This document shows, piece after piece, positions 55,034 to 63,873 of a stretch of DNA of 64,000 nucleotides. A program made the translations under genes and the position numbers. The stretch covers positions 806,001 through 870,000 of the forward strand of contig OZ253494.1 in assembly GCA_965262015.1 (NCBI GenBank), in the 5' to 3' direction. Below the pieces are notes generated by a model that was not told the DNA's origin, searched no databases, and was given only the letters and a program-made list of their open reading frames with translations. The DNA comes from G965262015 sp965262015. GTDB taxonomy: Bacteria > Spirochaetota > Leptospiria > Turneriellales > CBDBES01. Position 1 is the stretch's first letter. Each line of letters begins with the position of its first letter.

Positions 55034-56051
55034 CTAATCGTCAGTACCGAACTTACCAGCAACTTTATCAGCCTCTCTTTGTGCGGTCTTTAACTTACCT
55101 TCGCTACCGTCGTCGTTTAAACTGAGTGTGCCTGTGCCGAAGCTGTCAGTAAAAGCTGTCTTGATCTCATCCTCAGGATCAAGAGTAAGACTTTCAAGAG
55201 TAGAATCGAGGGGGTATGTTATCGTTAATTCTTTTAAAGGCGACGACATATCAAAACCACTTCTGTCACTGATACTTTGGATACCAATAGATACCACGTT
55301 ACTTCCAGAGGCGGTACCTGAATGCTCTTTAAAGTTAGAACCACTTTCTCTCTTACGATCTCCACTAATAAAAGTTGTACTATCTGGACATCTATGTGGA
55401 TCTAATCGGAATGTAGCGGTTCGACTACCCGCTGGAATAGTAACCGACAGTGTACCCTCAAAATCAGTATCACTTCCCTTCTGCACTTTTAAAAGTAGGA
55501 GATGTTACTGTAGTAAGAGCTTCATCATCTAGCCCCCCTATGAACTTAAAGGAATAATAAGTAGCACTTACATACTCTTTAATATCGCTGTTGCCACTAG
55601 CCTCATTACAAGTGCCTTTTTCATTCTCCTTCAATGGTATAATGGCACCCCCTGTGGTTCCCGCACCCACGCTAGAGAGAAAGGGAGCAATCCTTGGGGC
55701 TGGGTCATACGCTGCTTGCCGATTACTACCAGCATCTCCTGTTGCATCCCACATCAAAGTAACTGTTACAGGTTTGTCTTTGGGACCAACCCTTTTAACC
55801 GTGTAAATAGGCAAATGATCACTTTTTATTGTATTATTGATCGTCTTTGTATTACCGCAATTAGCATGTTCTTTTCTGGAATCAATACAATCTAAACTTA
55901 GTGTGACAAATGGTGGCTTGTTATCATCTGGATCGACCACTTCTGGAGCAACCATATCGCTACCATCCTTGCAATACGCAAAAAAACAAATAATGATTAG
56001 TAAACCATAGAGTAACTGGTAAAAGTATCTATGCTGTTGTGCTGTATTCAT
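55034..56051 (-). pseudogene. Array lipoprotein copy 1, frameshifted
   Basis: Signal peptide (MNTAQQHRYFYQLLYGLLII then ICFFAYC, Tyr before the lipobox Cys), then the family body: PPFVTLSLDC, SDHLPIYTVKRVGPKDKPV, VTVTLMWDATG, YYSFKFIGG, VTIPAGSRTATFRLDPHRCP, VVSIGIQSIS, ADKVAGKFGTDD. One extra base in the GGGAAG stretch at about 55477 breaks the frame between 55470-56051 and 55034-55486. The N-terminus has a single octamer unit. Either an inactive copy, a donor cassette, or a reversible off state. Confidence 0.85.
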
Positions 56052-56202
56052 GAGGAGGAGATATTGTATGTACTTACACAATCAATACTTTTTTATAAAA
56101 AAGTATTGGAAAGCTACGTTTGGTATAAGTTCTATTTTGAAGTGTAAAACTTATATACAAAATATATTTTAATACAATGTTAATTATACTCTTTCTTTTT
56201 TA

Positions 56203-57283
56203 CTAATTTTCAGTACCGTACATACCAGCAACTTTATCAGCCTCTCTTTGTGCGGTCTTTAACTTACCTTTGTTGCCGTCTACGTCTAAATCGAGTGTGC
56301 CTGTACCTGTGTTGCCAGCAAAAGCATCCATGATCCCTTTCTTGAGGTTAGCCTTAGTATCATCATCAAGAGTAGGATCTTCAGCATCATCAACAGTAGG
56401 ATCTTCGAGGTATGTTATCATTAATTCTTTTTTTGAAGGCGACATATCAAAACCACTTTCGTCACTGATACTTTGGATACCAATAGATACCACGGTGGTA
56501 CTACTTCCAGAGGTGGAGGTACGGAACCTTTTAAACCCTGCAGGTCGTTCAGTATGAGAGGTAAACAGTGTACTATCCGGACATCTATGTGGATCTAATC
56601 GGAACGTAGCGGTTCGACTACCCGCTGGAATAGTAACCGACAGTGTGCCCGTAACATTAGCAGACCCAGTACCAGGAGTACCATTACCAAGAACAGAAAT
56701 ATTTTTTATGTCGTTTACTGTAGTAAGAGCTTCATCATCTAGCCCCCCTATGAACTTAAAGGAATAATAAGTAGCATTTACATACTTTTTAAGAGCGCTG
56801 TTGTCATCACTCAACTCATTACAAGTGCTTCTTGCATCTAATGTTATATTATTTACAGTACGTACCAATGTTACAGTATCACTCCCTAAAGTCAGAGAAC
56901 TGAGAAAGGGGAGCAATCCTTGGAGCTGGGTCATACTCTGTTTGCCGATCACTACCAGAATCTCCTGTTGCATCCCACATCAAAGTAACTGTTACAGGTT
57001 TGTCTTTGGGACCAACCCTTTTAACCGTGTAAATAGGCAAATGATCACTTTTTATTGTATTATTGATCGTCTTTGTATTACCGCAATTAGCATATTCTTT
57101 TCTGGAATCAATACAATCTAAACTTAGTGTGACAGATGGTGATGGTGGCTTGTTATCATCTGGATCAACCACTTCTGGAACAACCATATCGCTACCGTCC
57201 TTGCAATACGCAAAAAAACAAATAATGATTAGTAAACCATAGAGTAACTGGTAAAAGTATCTATGCTGTTGTGCTGTTTTCAT
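56203..57283 (-). pseudogene. Array lipoprotein copy 2, frameshifted at a C tract
   Basis: Same family and signal peptide (MKTAQQHRY...). The frame breaks near 56910, where GCTCCCC replaces the GTTCCC of the intact copies (four C instead of three), giving 56879-57283 and 56203-56973. The middle (SSLTLGSDTVTLV, GSANVTGTLSV) differs strongly from copies 1 and 3 while the flanking blocks are nearly identical, as in a mosaic family. Confidence 0.85.
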
Positions 57284-57518
57284 GAAGAGAAGATATTGTA
57301 TGTACTTACACAATCAATACTTTTTTATAAAAAAGTATTGGAGAGCTACGTTTGGTTCTGGATAGAATAGGAATTTCTATTCCACTACACCGCATGGCAA
57401 ACTAAACGAATGAACCTAACTTCTTTGCAAATATAATATTTGTCACGATATATCATTTTACTATAATACGCTAACTATACGAAGGTGGTATGAATAGGTA
57501 TGAATGAGAGGTTAGAGT

Positions 57519-57833
57519 ATGATCAATCCTAATTTACTAAAAAACGAAGAGGGCTTGCAATTATTAAAAAAAACCTTACATAACAGACAGATCAAGGATT
57601 CTGAGAGTGTGCCATTATTAGCTACCTTAGAAAGGCTGGCAAAAAAACGAGTAGATGTTTTATCGCACTTAGAAAACAAACAACATAAAAAAAAAGAATT
57701 AGTAAAAAAAATCAATGTATTACTGTCACAAGATCAAAATGACGAATTAGCCACACAGAAAAAATATGCAAAAGAGCTTTCTGTTGAAATTCAACATATA
57801 GAAGAAAAAAAATATATTTTAATACAATGTTAA
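57519..57833 (+). CDS. Truncated serS copy 1: SerRS tRNA-binding arm only
   Basis: 104 codons identical, but for a few residues, to the start of the full serS at 62601 (MINPNLLKNEEGLQLLKKTL...). It keeps the serS promoter (TTGTCA 57440, TATAAT 57462) and leader, and stops five codons after the join (KKYILIQC). What remains is the long helical hairpin that in SerRS grips the tRNA-Ser variable arm. No stop mutations have accumulated. Could be made as a free RNA-binding peptide or be only a duplication scar. Convergent with lipoprotein copy 3, 19 bp away. Confidence 0.8.
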   Translation: MINPNLLKNEEGLQLLKKTLHNRQIKDSESVPLLATLERLAKKRVDVLSHLENKQHKKKELVKKINVLLSQDQNDELATQKKYAKELSVEIQHIEEKKYILIQC

Positions 57834-57852
57834 TTGTACTCTTTCTTTTTTA

Positions 57853-59058
57853 CTAATTTTCAGTACCGTACATACCAGCAACTTTATCAGCCTCTTTTTG
57901 TGCGGTCTTTAACTTACCTTTGTTGCCGTCTACGTCTAAATCGAGTGTGCCTGTACCTGTGTTGCCAGCAAAAGCATCCATGATCCCTTTCTTGAGGTTA
58001 GCCTTAGTATCATCATCAAGAGCAGCAGGATTTTGGGGGAATGTTATCGTTAATGCTTTTGGAGGCGACATATCATCAAAACCACTTGTGTCACTGATAC
58101 TTTGGATACCAATAGATACCACGGTATCTCCAGAGGTTCCCCCATACTCTTTAAACGCTGTAGTAGGTGAGGAAGTAAAAAAAGTTGTACTATCTGGACA
58201 TCTATGTGGATCTAATCGGAATGTAGCGGTTCGACTACCCGCTGGAATAGTAACCGACAGTGTGCCCATAACATCAACAGTACCAGCAGTACCATGAGTA
58301 CTATAAATACTACCACCATCACTTTTAGTACCAGGAGTACCATCTTCAGAAGCATCTATTATGTCGTCTTCGTTTACTATAGGAGCTTCATTATCTGGTC
58401 CCCCTATGAACTTAAAGGAATAATGAGTAGCACTTATATAATCGTCAAGAGCGATGCTGCCATCACTCAACTCATTACAAGTGTTTTTTGCATCATCTGC
58501 CGATACAGGAGAGCCCCCTAAAGTCAGAGAACTGAGAAAGGGAACAATCCTTGGGGCTGGGTCATACTCTGTTGGCCGATCACTACCAGAACTTCCTGTT
58601 GCATCCCACATCAAAGTAACTGTTACAGGTTTGTCTTTGGGACCAACCCTTTTAACCGTGTAAATAGGCAAATGATCACTTTTTATTGTATTAGTGATCG
58701 TGATCGTCTTTGTACCACTGCAATTAGCATGTTCTTTTCTTTTTTTAATACAACCTAAATTTAGTGTGACAAATGGTGGCTTGTTATCATCTGGATCAAC
58801 CACTCCTGGATCATCTGGAGCAACCACTCCTGGATCATCTGGATCAACCATATCGCTATCATCCTTGCAATACGCAAAAAAACAAATAATGATTAGTAAA
58901 CCATAGAGTAAATGGTAAAAGTATCTATGTGTTGTGCTGTTGTGCTGTTGTGCTGTTGTGCTGTTGTGCTGTTGTGCTGTTGTGCTGTTGTGCTGTTGTG
59001 CTGTTGTGCTGTTGTGCTGTTGTGCTGTTGTGCTGTTGTGCTGTTGTGCTGTATTCAT
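57853..59058 (-). CDS. Array lipoprotein copy 3, with 15 octamer repeats in the signal-peptide leader
   Basis: 401 residues from ATG 59058 (a TTG start at 59088 would add ten residues). The start is followed by five full AQQHNSTT units, encoded by an 8-bp repeat, before THRYFYHLLYGLLIIICFFAYC. The mature protein shows the family blocks and a calx-beta-like strand pair (GTLSVTIPAGSRTATFRLDP). The first third carries VDPDDPGVVAPDDPG repeats. In frame at present. Change of one octamer would shut it off. Confidence 0.82.
   Translation of the reverse strand: MNTAQQHNSTTAQQHNSTTAQQHNSTTAQQHNSTTAQQHNSTTHRYFYHLLYGLLIIICFFAYCKDDSDMVDPDDPGVVAPDDPGVVDPDDNKPPFVTLNLGCIKKRKEHANCSGTKTITITNTIKSDHLPIYTVKRVGPKDKPVTVTLMWDATGSSGSDRPTEYDPAPRIVPFLSSLTLGGSPVSADDAKNTCNELSDGSIALDDYISATHYSFKFIGGPDNEAPIVNEDDIIDASEDGTPGTKSDGGSIYSTHGTAGTVDVMGTLSVTIPAGSRTATFRLDPHRCPDSTTFFTSSPTTAFKEYGGTSGDTVVSIGIQSISDTSGFDDMSPPKALTITFPQNPAALDDDTKANLKKGIMDAFAGNTGTGTLDLDVDGNKGKLKTAQKEADKVAGMYGTEN
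58930..59049. repeat. Octanucleotide simple repeat, 15 x TGTTGTGC
   Basis: Fifteen perfect 8-bp units inside the 5' end of lipoprotein copy 3 (GCACAACA on its coding strand). Copies 4 and 5 have three units (60678-60701 and 62333-62356) and copy 1 has one, so the tract has changed length. Copies 3, 4 and 5 differ by whole multiples of three units, keeping frame. Confidence 0.97.
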
Positions 59059-59293
59059 GAGGAAAAGATATTGTATGTACTTACACAATCAATACTTTTT
59101 TATAAAAAAGTATTGGAAAGCTACGTTTGGTTCTGGATAGAATAGGAATTTCTATTCCACTACACCGCATAGCAAACTAAACGAATGAACCTAACTTCTT
59201 TGCAAATATAATATTTGTCACGATATATCATTTTACTATAATACGCTAACTATACGAAAGTGGTATGAATAGGTATGAATGAGAGGTTAGAGT

Positions 59294-59608
59294 ATGATCA
59301 ATCCTAATTTACTAAAAAACGAAGAGGGCTTGCAATTATTAAAAAAAACCTTACATAACAGACAGATCAAGGATTCTGAGAGTGTGCCATTATTAGCTAC
59401 CTTAGAAAGGCTGGCAAAAAAACGAGTAGATGTTTTATCACACTTAGAAAACAAACAACATAAAAAAAAAGAATTAGTAAAAAAAATCAATGTATTGCTG
59501 TCACAAGATCAAAATGACGAATTAGCTACGCAGAAAAAATATGCAAAAGAGCTTTCTGTTGAAATTCAACATATAGAAGAAAAAAAATATATTTTAATAC
59601 AATGTTAA
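59294..59608 (+). CDS. Truncated serS copy 2: SerRS tRNA-binding arm only
   Basis: Protein identical to copy 1 (with VDVLSHLE), DNA differs at a few silent sites (CACACTTAG, GTATTGCTG). Same promoter and leader, same join and KKYILIQC end. It starts 1775 bp after copy 1. Confidence 0.8.
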   Translation: MINPNLLKNEEGLQLLKKTLHNRQIKDSESVPLLATLERLAKKRVDVLSHLENKQHKKKELVKKINVLLSQDQNDELATQKKYAKELSVEIQHIEEKKYILIQC

Positions 59609-59627
59609 TTGTACTCTTTCTTTTTTA

Positions 59628-60710
59628 CTAATCGTCAGTACCGAACTTACCAGCAACTTTATCAGCCTCTTTTTGTGCAGTCTTTAACTTACCTTTGTTG
59701 AGGTCACTGTCTATATTGAATGTGCCTGTACCTGTGTTTTTAGAAAAAGCATCCATGATCTCATCATCAGGATCAAGAGTAAGACTTCCAAGAGTAAGAC
59801 TTTCAAGAGTAGAATTGAGGGAGTATGTTATCGTTAATGCTTTTGGAGACGACATATCATCAAAACCACTTGTGTCACTGATACTTTGGATACCAATAGA
59901 TACCACGTTACTTCCAGAGAAGGTACCGGTATTTAAATGCTCTTTAAATTTAGAACCAATTTTGCGACCATTAGTACTACGACCTAAAAAAGTTGTACTA
60001 TCCGGACATCTATGTGGATCTAATCGGAATGTAGCGGTTCGACTACCCGCTGGAATAGTAACCAACAGTGTACCCGTAAGAGCAGTATCACTTCCTCTAC
60101 TTTCAGAAATAGGAGGTGTTACTGTAGTAAGAGCTTCATCATCTAGCCCCCCTATGAACTTAAAGGAATAATAAGTAGCACTTACATAATCGTCAAGAAC
60201 GCCGGTGTAACGCTTCTCATTACAAGTGCCTTTTTCTTTATTCTCATTGAATGGAAAAGTGGCACCTCCCCCCTCCACCATAGAGAGAAAGGGAGCAATC
60301 TTTGGGGCTGGGTCATACGCTACTTGCCGATCACTACCAGCATTTCCTGTTGCATCCCACATCAAAGTAACTGTTACAGGTTTGTCTTTGGGACCAACCC
60401 TTTTTACCGTGTAAATAGGCAAATTATCACTTTTTATTGTATTAGTGATCATCTTCGTACCACTGCAATTAGCATGTTCTTCTCTTTCTTCAGTACAATC
60501 TAAATTTAGTGTGACAAATGGTGGCTTGTTATCATCTGGATCAACCACTCCTGGTGGATCATCTGGATCAACCACTCCTGGATCATCTGGAGCAACCATA
60601 TCGCTATCATCCTTGCAATACGCAAAAAAACAAATAATGATTAGTAAACCATAGAGTAAATGGTAAAAGTATCTATGTGTTGTGCTGTTGTGCTGTTGTG
60701 CTGTATTCAT
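59628..60710 (-). CDS. Array lipoprotein copy 4
   Basis: 360 residues from ATG 60710, three octamer units (MNTAQQHNSTTHRYFYHLL...). Middle third differs from copy 3 (MVEGGGATFPFNENKEK, SRGSDTALTGTLLV) and is closer to copy 1, while the C-terminal ~40 residues end GKFGTDD as in copy 1. In frame. The GVVDPDDPPGVVDPDD linker near the Cys varies in length. Confidence 0.82.
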   Translation of the reverse strand: MNTAQQHNSTTHRYFYHLLYGLLIIICFFAYCKDDSDMVAPDDPGVVDPDDPPGVVDPDDNKPPFVTLNLDCTEEREEHANCSGTKMITNTIKSDNLPIYTVKRVGPKDKPVTVTLMWDATGNAGSDRQVAYDPAPKIAPFLSMVEGGGATFPFNENKEKGTCNEKRYTGVLDDYVSATYYSFKFIGGLDDEALTTVTPPISESRGSDTALTGTLLVTIPAGSRTATFRLDPHRCPDSTTFLGRSTNGRKIGSKFKEHLNTGTFSGSNVVSIGIQSISDTSGFDDMSSPKALTITYSLNSTLESLTLGSLTLDPDDEIMDAFSKNTGTGTFNIDSDLNKGKLKTAQKEADKVAGKFGTDD

Positions 60711-60945
60711 GAAGAGGAGATATTGTATGTACTTACACAATCAATACTTTTTTTTAAAAAAGTATTGGAGAGCTACGTTTGGTTCTGGATAGAATAGGAA
60801 TTTCTATTCCACTACACCGCATAGCAAACTAAACGAATGAACCCAACTTCTTTGCAAATATAATATTTGTCACGATATATCATTTTACTATAATACGCTA
60901 ACTATACGAAAGTGGTATGAATAGGTATGAATGAGAGGTTAGAGT

Positions 60946-61260
60946 ATGATCAATCCTAATTTACTAAAAAACGAAGAGGGCTTGCAATTATTAAAAAAAA
61001 CCTTACATAACAGACAGATCAAGGATTCTGAGAGTGTGCCATTATTAGCTACCTTAGAAAGGCTGGCAAAAAAACGAGTAGATATTTTATCGCACTTAGA
61101 AAACAAACAACATAAAAAAAAAGAATTAGTAAAAAAAATCAATGTATTGCTGTCACAAGATCAAAATGACGAATTAGCCACACAGAAAAAATATGCAAAA
61201 GATCTTTCTGTTGAAATTCAACATATAGAAGAAAAAAAATATATTTTAATACAGTGTTAA
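60946..61260 (+). CDS. Truncated serS copy 3: SerRS tRNA-binding arm only
   Basis: Same structure; shares VDILSHLE with the full-length gene, and has AKDLSVE for AKELSVE. It starts 1652 bp after copy 2 and 1655 bp before full serS. Being closest in sequence to full serS, it is probably the newest duplicate. Confidence 0.8.
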   Translation: MINPNLLKNEEGLQLLKKTLHNRQIKDSESVPLLATLERLAKKRVDILSHLENKQHKKKELVKKINVLLSQDQNDELATQKKYAKDLSVEIQHIEEKKYILIQC

Positions 61261-61279
61261 TTGTACTCTTTCTTTTTTA

Positions 61280-62365
61280 CTAATTTTCAGTACCGAACTT
61301 ACCAGCAACTTTATCAGCCTCTTTTTGTGCGGTCTTTAACTTACCTTTGTTGCCGTCTAGGTCTAAATCGAGTGTGTCTGTACCTGTGTTGCCAGAAAAA
61401 GCTGTCTCGATCCCTTCCTTGAGCGACATCTTAGTACCATCATCAAGAGCAGCAGGACTTTCGGGGAATGTTATCGTTAATGCTTTTGGAGGCGACATAT
61501 CATCAAAACCACTTGTGTCACTGATACTTTGGATACCAATAGATACCACGGTATCTCCAGAGGTTCTCCCATACTTTTTAAACATTGTAGGTGGAAGATC
61601 AAAAAAAGTTGTACTATCTGGACATCTATGTGGATCTAATCGGAATGTAGCGGTTCGACTACCCGCTGGAATAGTAACCGACAGTGTGCCCTCAACTTTA
61701 ACAGTACCAGCAGTACCAGGAGTACTAACAGTACCAGGAGTACCAAAAGTAGAAGCATTTTTTGTTATGTCGCTTACTATAGGAGCTTCATTATCTGGTC
61801 CCCCTATGAACTTAAAGGAATAATGAGTAGCACTTATATAATCGTCAAGATCGATGCTGTCATCACTCAACTCATTACAAGTGCTTCTTGCACGATCTGA
61901 CCATGTTACAGTATCACTCATTAAAGTCAAAGAACTGAGAAAGGGAACAATCCTTGGGGCTGGGTCATACTTTGTTGGCCGATCACTACCAGAACTTCCT
62001 GCTGCATCCCACATCAAAGTAACTGTTACAGGTTTGTCTTTGGGACCAACCCTTTTTACCGTGTAAATAGGCAAATTATCACTTTTTATTGTATTAGTGA
62101 TCTTCTTTGTATCACCGCAATATTCAGTTTTGTCTGAATTATTTTCTCTTTCTTCAGTACAATCTAAATTTAGTGTGACAAATGGTGGCTTGTTATCATC
62201 TGGATCAACCACTTCTGGTGGATCAACCACTCCTGGATCATCTGGAGCAACCATATCGCTATCATCCTTGCAATACGCAAAAAAACAAATAATGATTAGT
62301 AAACCATAGAGTAACTGGTAAAAGTATCTATGTGTTGTGCTGTTGTGCTGTTGTGCTGTATTCAT
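61280..62365 (-). CDS. Array lipoprotein copy 5
   Basis: 361 residues from ATG 62365, three octamer units. It combines a variant Cys loop (ENNSDKTEYCGDTKKI), the copy 2/3-type SSLTLMSDTVTWSD stretch and a TPGTVSTPGTAGTV insertion. Ends GKFGTEN, a hybrid of the GKFGTDD and GMYGTEN ends of other copies. In frame. Divergent from full serS, sharing the 230-bp intergenic region. Confidence 0.82.
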   Translation of the reverse strand: MNTAQQHNSTTHRYFYQLLYGLLIIICFFAYCKDDSDMVAPDDPGVVDPPEVVDPDDNKPPFVTLNLDCTEERENNSDKTEYCGDTKKITNTIKSDNLPIYTVKRVGPKDKPVTVTLMWDAAGSSGSDRPTKYDPAPRIVPFLSSLTLMSDTVTWSDRARSTCNELSDDSIDLDDYISATHYSFKFIGGPDNEAPIVSDITKNASTFGTPGTVSTPGTAGTVKVEGTLSVTIPAGSRTATFRLDPHRCPDSTTFFDLPPTMFKKYGRTSGDTVVSIGIQSISDTSGFDDMSPPKALTITFPESPAALDDGTKMSLKEGIETAFSGNTGTDTLDLDLDGNKGKLKTAQKEADKVAGKFGTEN

Positions 62366-62397
62366 GAGGAGAAAATATTGTATGTACTTACACAATC

Positions 62398-62421
62398 AAT
62401 ACTTTTTTATAAAAAAGTATT
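62398..62421. repeat. 24-bp perfect palindrome upstream of each array lipoprotein
   Basis: AATACTTTTTTA followed by its reverse complement, just upstream of the lipoprotein start. The same palindrome is at 56084-56107, 57316-57339 and 59091-59114, with a one-base variant at 60743-60766. It lies in the divergent region facing serS or its truncated copies. Could be an operator or an mRNA hairpin; no regulator is identified. Confidence 0.85.
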
Positions 62422-62521
62422 GGAAAGCTACGTTTGGTTCTGGATAGAATAGGAATTTCTATTCCACTACAACGCATGGCAAACTAAACGAATGAACCCA
62501 ACTTCTTTGCAAATATAATAT

Positions 62522-62549
62522 TTGTCACGATATATCATTTTACTATAAT
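62522..62549 (+). promoter_or_regulatory. Promoter of serS (also copied ahead of each truncated serS)
   Basis: TTGTCA (62522-62527), 16-nt spacer, TATAAT (62544-62549), then GAGAGGTT before the serS ATG. The same sequence precedes the truncated copies (57440-57467 for copy 1), so all four should be transcribed. Confidence 0.7.
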
Positions 62550-62600
62550 ACGCTAACTATACGAAAGTGGTATGAATAGGTATGAATGAGAGGTTAGAGT

Positions 62601-63869
62601 ATGATCAATCCTAATTTACTAAAAAACGAAGAGGGCTTGCAATTATTAAAAAAAACCTTACATAACAGACAGATCAAGGATTCTGAGAGTGTGCCATTAT
62701 TAGCTACCTTAGAAAGGCTGGCAAAAAAACGAGTAGATATTTTATCGCACTTAGAAAACAAACAACATAAAAAAAAAGAATTAGTAAAAAAAATCAATGT
62801 ATTACTGTCACAAGATCAAAATGACGAATTAGCTACGCAGAAAAAATATGCAAAAGAGCTTTCTGTTGAAATTCAACATATAGAAGAAAAAAAATATATT
62901 GTTGAAAAAGAGTATCATGAAAAATTACTTTGGCTTCCTAATGTCTTAGATCCTACTGTACCCATAAGTGATGCAGAGAATGAGGTGGTTAGAGAAAGCA
63001 AATATAATCCATCATTTAATTTTACACCTTTAGACTATTATACGCTGGCAATTAAGAATCAGTTAATTGATTTTGAGCGTGGGGTAAAATTATCTGGCAG
63101 TCGATTTTATGTGTACAATGAAACCCTAGCACAACTAGAACGTGAACTAGCCAGTTGGCTACTTTGTAAACACCAGAAAAAAAGTTACAAAGAAAGATTG
63201 ATCCCTTTAATTGTGAAAAATGAATGTATGCTGGCAACGGGACAATTTCCTAAATTTCAAGATGAATATTATCACATTACCAAAGATCAGCTTAATATGA
63301 TACCCACCGCCGAAGTATCCCTAACAAACCTTTACCGTAATGAGATAATGCCAGTTAAGATACTGCCTCTTTACCTTATGGCTTTTACCCCGTGTTTCCG
63401 TAGAGAAGCGGGGAGTGCAGGGAAAGACACGAAGGGAATTTTGCGGGTACACCAATTTAATAAAATTGAGTTAGTTAAATTTTGTCTACCTGAAAAGTCT
63501 ACATATGAACTGGAGTTATTAGTGGATGATGTTGCGTCTATTCTAGATTTTTTTCAATTAAAATACCGCATTATATTGCTCTGTTCAGGAGATATAGGTT
63601 TTTCTGCAAATAAAACATATGATTTTGAGGTGTGGATGCCCGGCACAAAGAGGTGGTTAGAAATTTCTTCTTGTTCTAATTTTCATGAGTTTCAGGCTAG
63701 GCGAGCAAAAATTCGTTATAAGAATATCCATACAAAAAAAAATGAATTTGTACATACCTTAAATGGTTCGGGGGTGGCAATGGGGCGTCTTATTGCATGC
63801 CTTATGGAATATTTTCAAACACCCCAAGGTACAATTGACATACCTGCGATTTATGACATTATGAAATAA
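62601..63869 (+). CDS. serS: Seryl-tRNA synthetase, full length
   Basis: 422 residues. N-terminal tRNA-binding helical arm (about 1-105), then the class II core: motif 2 FTPCFRREAGSAGKDTKG and ILRVHQFNKIE, SSCSNFHEFQARRAKIRY, and motif 3 LNGSGVAMGRLIACLMEYFQ. It charges the tRNA-Ser species also encoded here. It is the only copy that reads through past codon 99 (KKYIVEKEYHEKLLW) into the catalytic domain, and is the source of the three upstream fragments. Confidence 0.97.
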   Translation: MINPNLLKNEEGLQLLKKTLHNRQIKDSESVPLLATLERLAKKRVDILSHLENKQHKKKELVKKINVLLSQDQNDELATQKKYAKELSVEIQHIEEKKYIVEKEYHEKLLWLPNVLDPTVPISDAENEVVRESKYNPSFNFTPLDYYTLAIKNQLIDFERGVKLSGSRFYVYNETLAQLERELASWLLCKHQKKSYKERLIPLIVKNECMLATGQFPKFQDEYYHITKDQLNMIPTAEVSLTNLYRNEIMPVKILPLYLMAFTPCFRREAGSAGKDTKGILRVHQFNKIELVKFCLPEKSTYELELLVDDVASILDFFQLKYRIILLCSGDIGFSANKTYDFEVWMPGTKRWLEISSCSNFHEFQARRAKIRYKNIHTKKNEFVHTLNGSGVAMGRLIACLMEYFQTPQGTIDIPAIYDIMK

Positions 63870-63873
63870 CTCA

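Noticed and set aside
58912..59145. Plus-strand Cys/Val-rich ORFs over the octamer tract
   Set aside because: They are shadows of the simple repeat on the non-coding strand. The minus-strand reading gives a signal peptide and a family-conserved protein.
56051..62395. TTG starts ten codons upstream for the array lipoproteins
   Set aside because: The in-frame ATG (MNTAQQ or MKTAQQ) gives a conventional signal peptide in copies with few repeats. The longer form has no better ribosome binding site. Not fully excluded.
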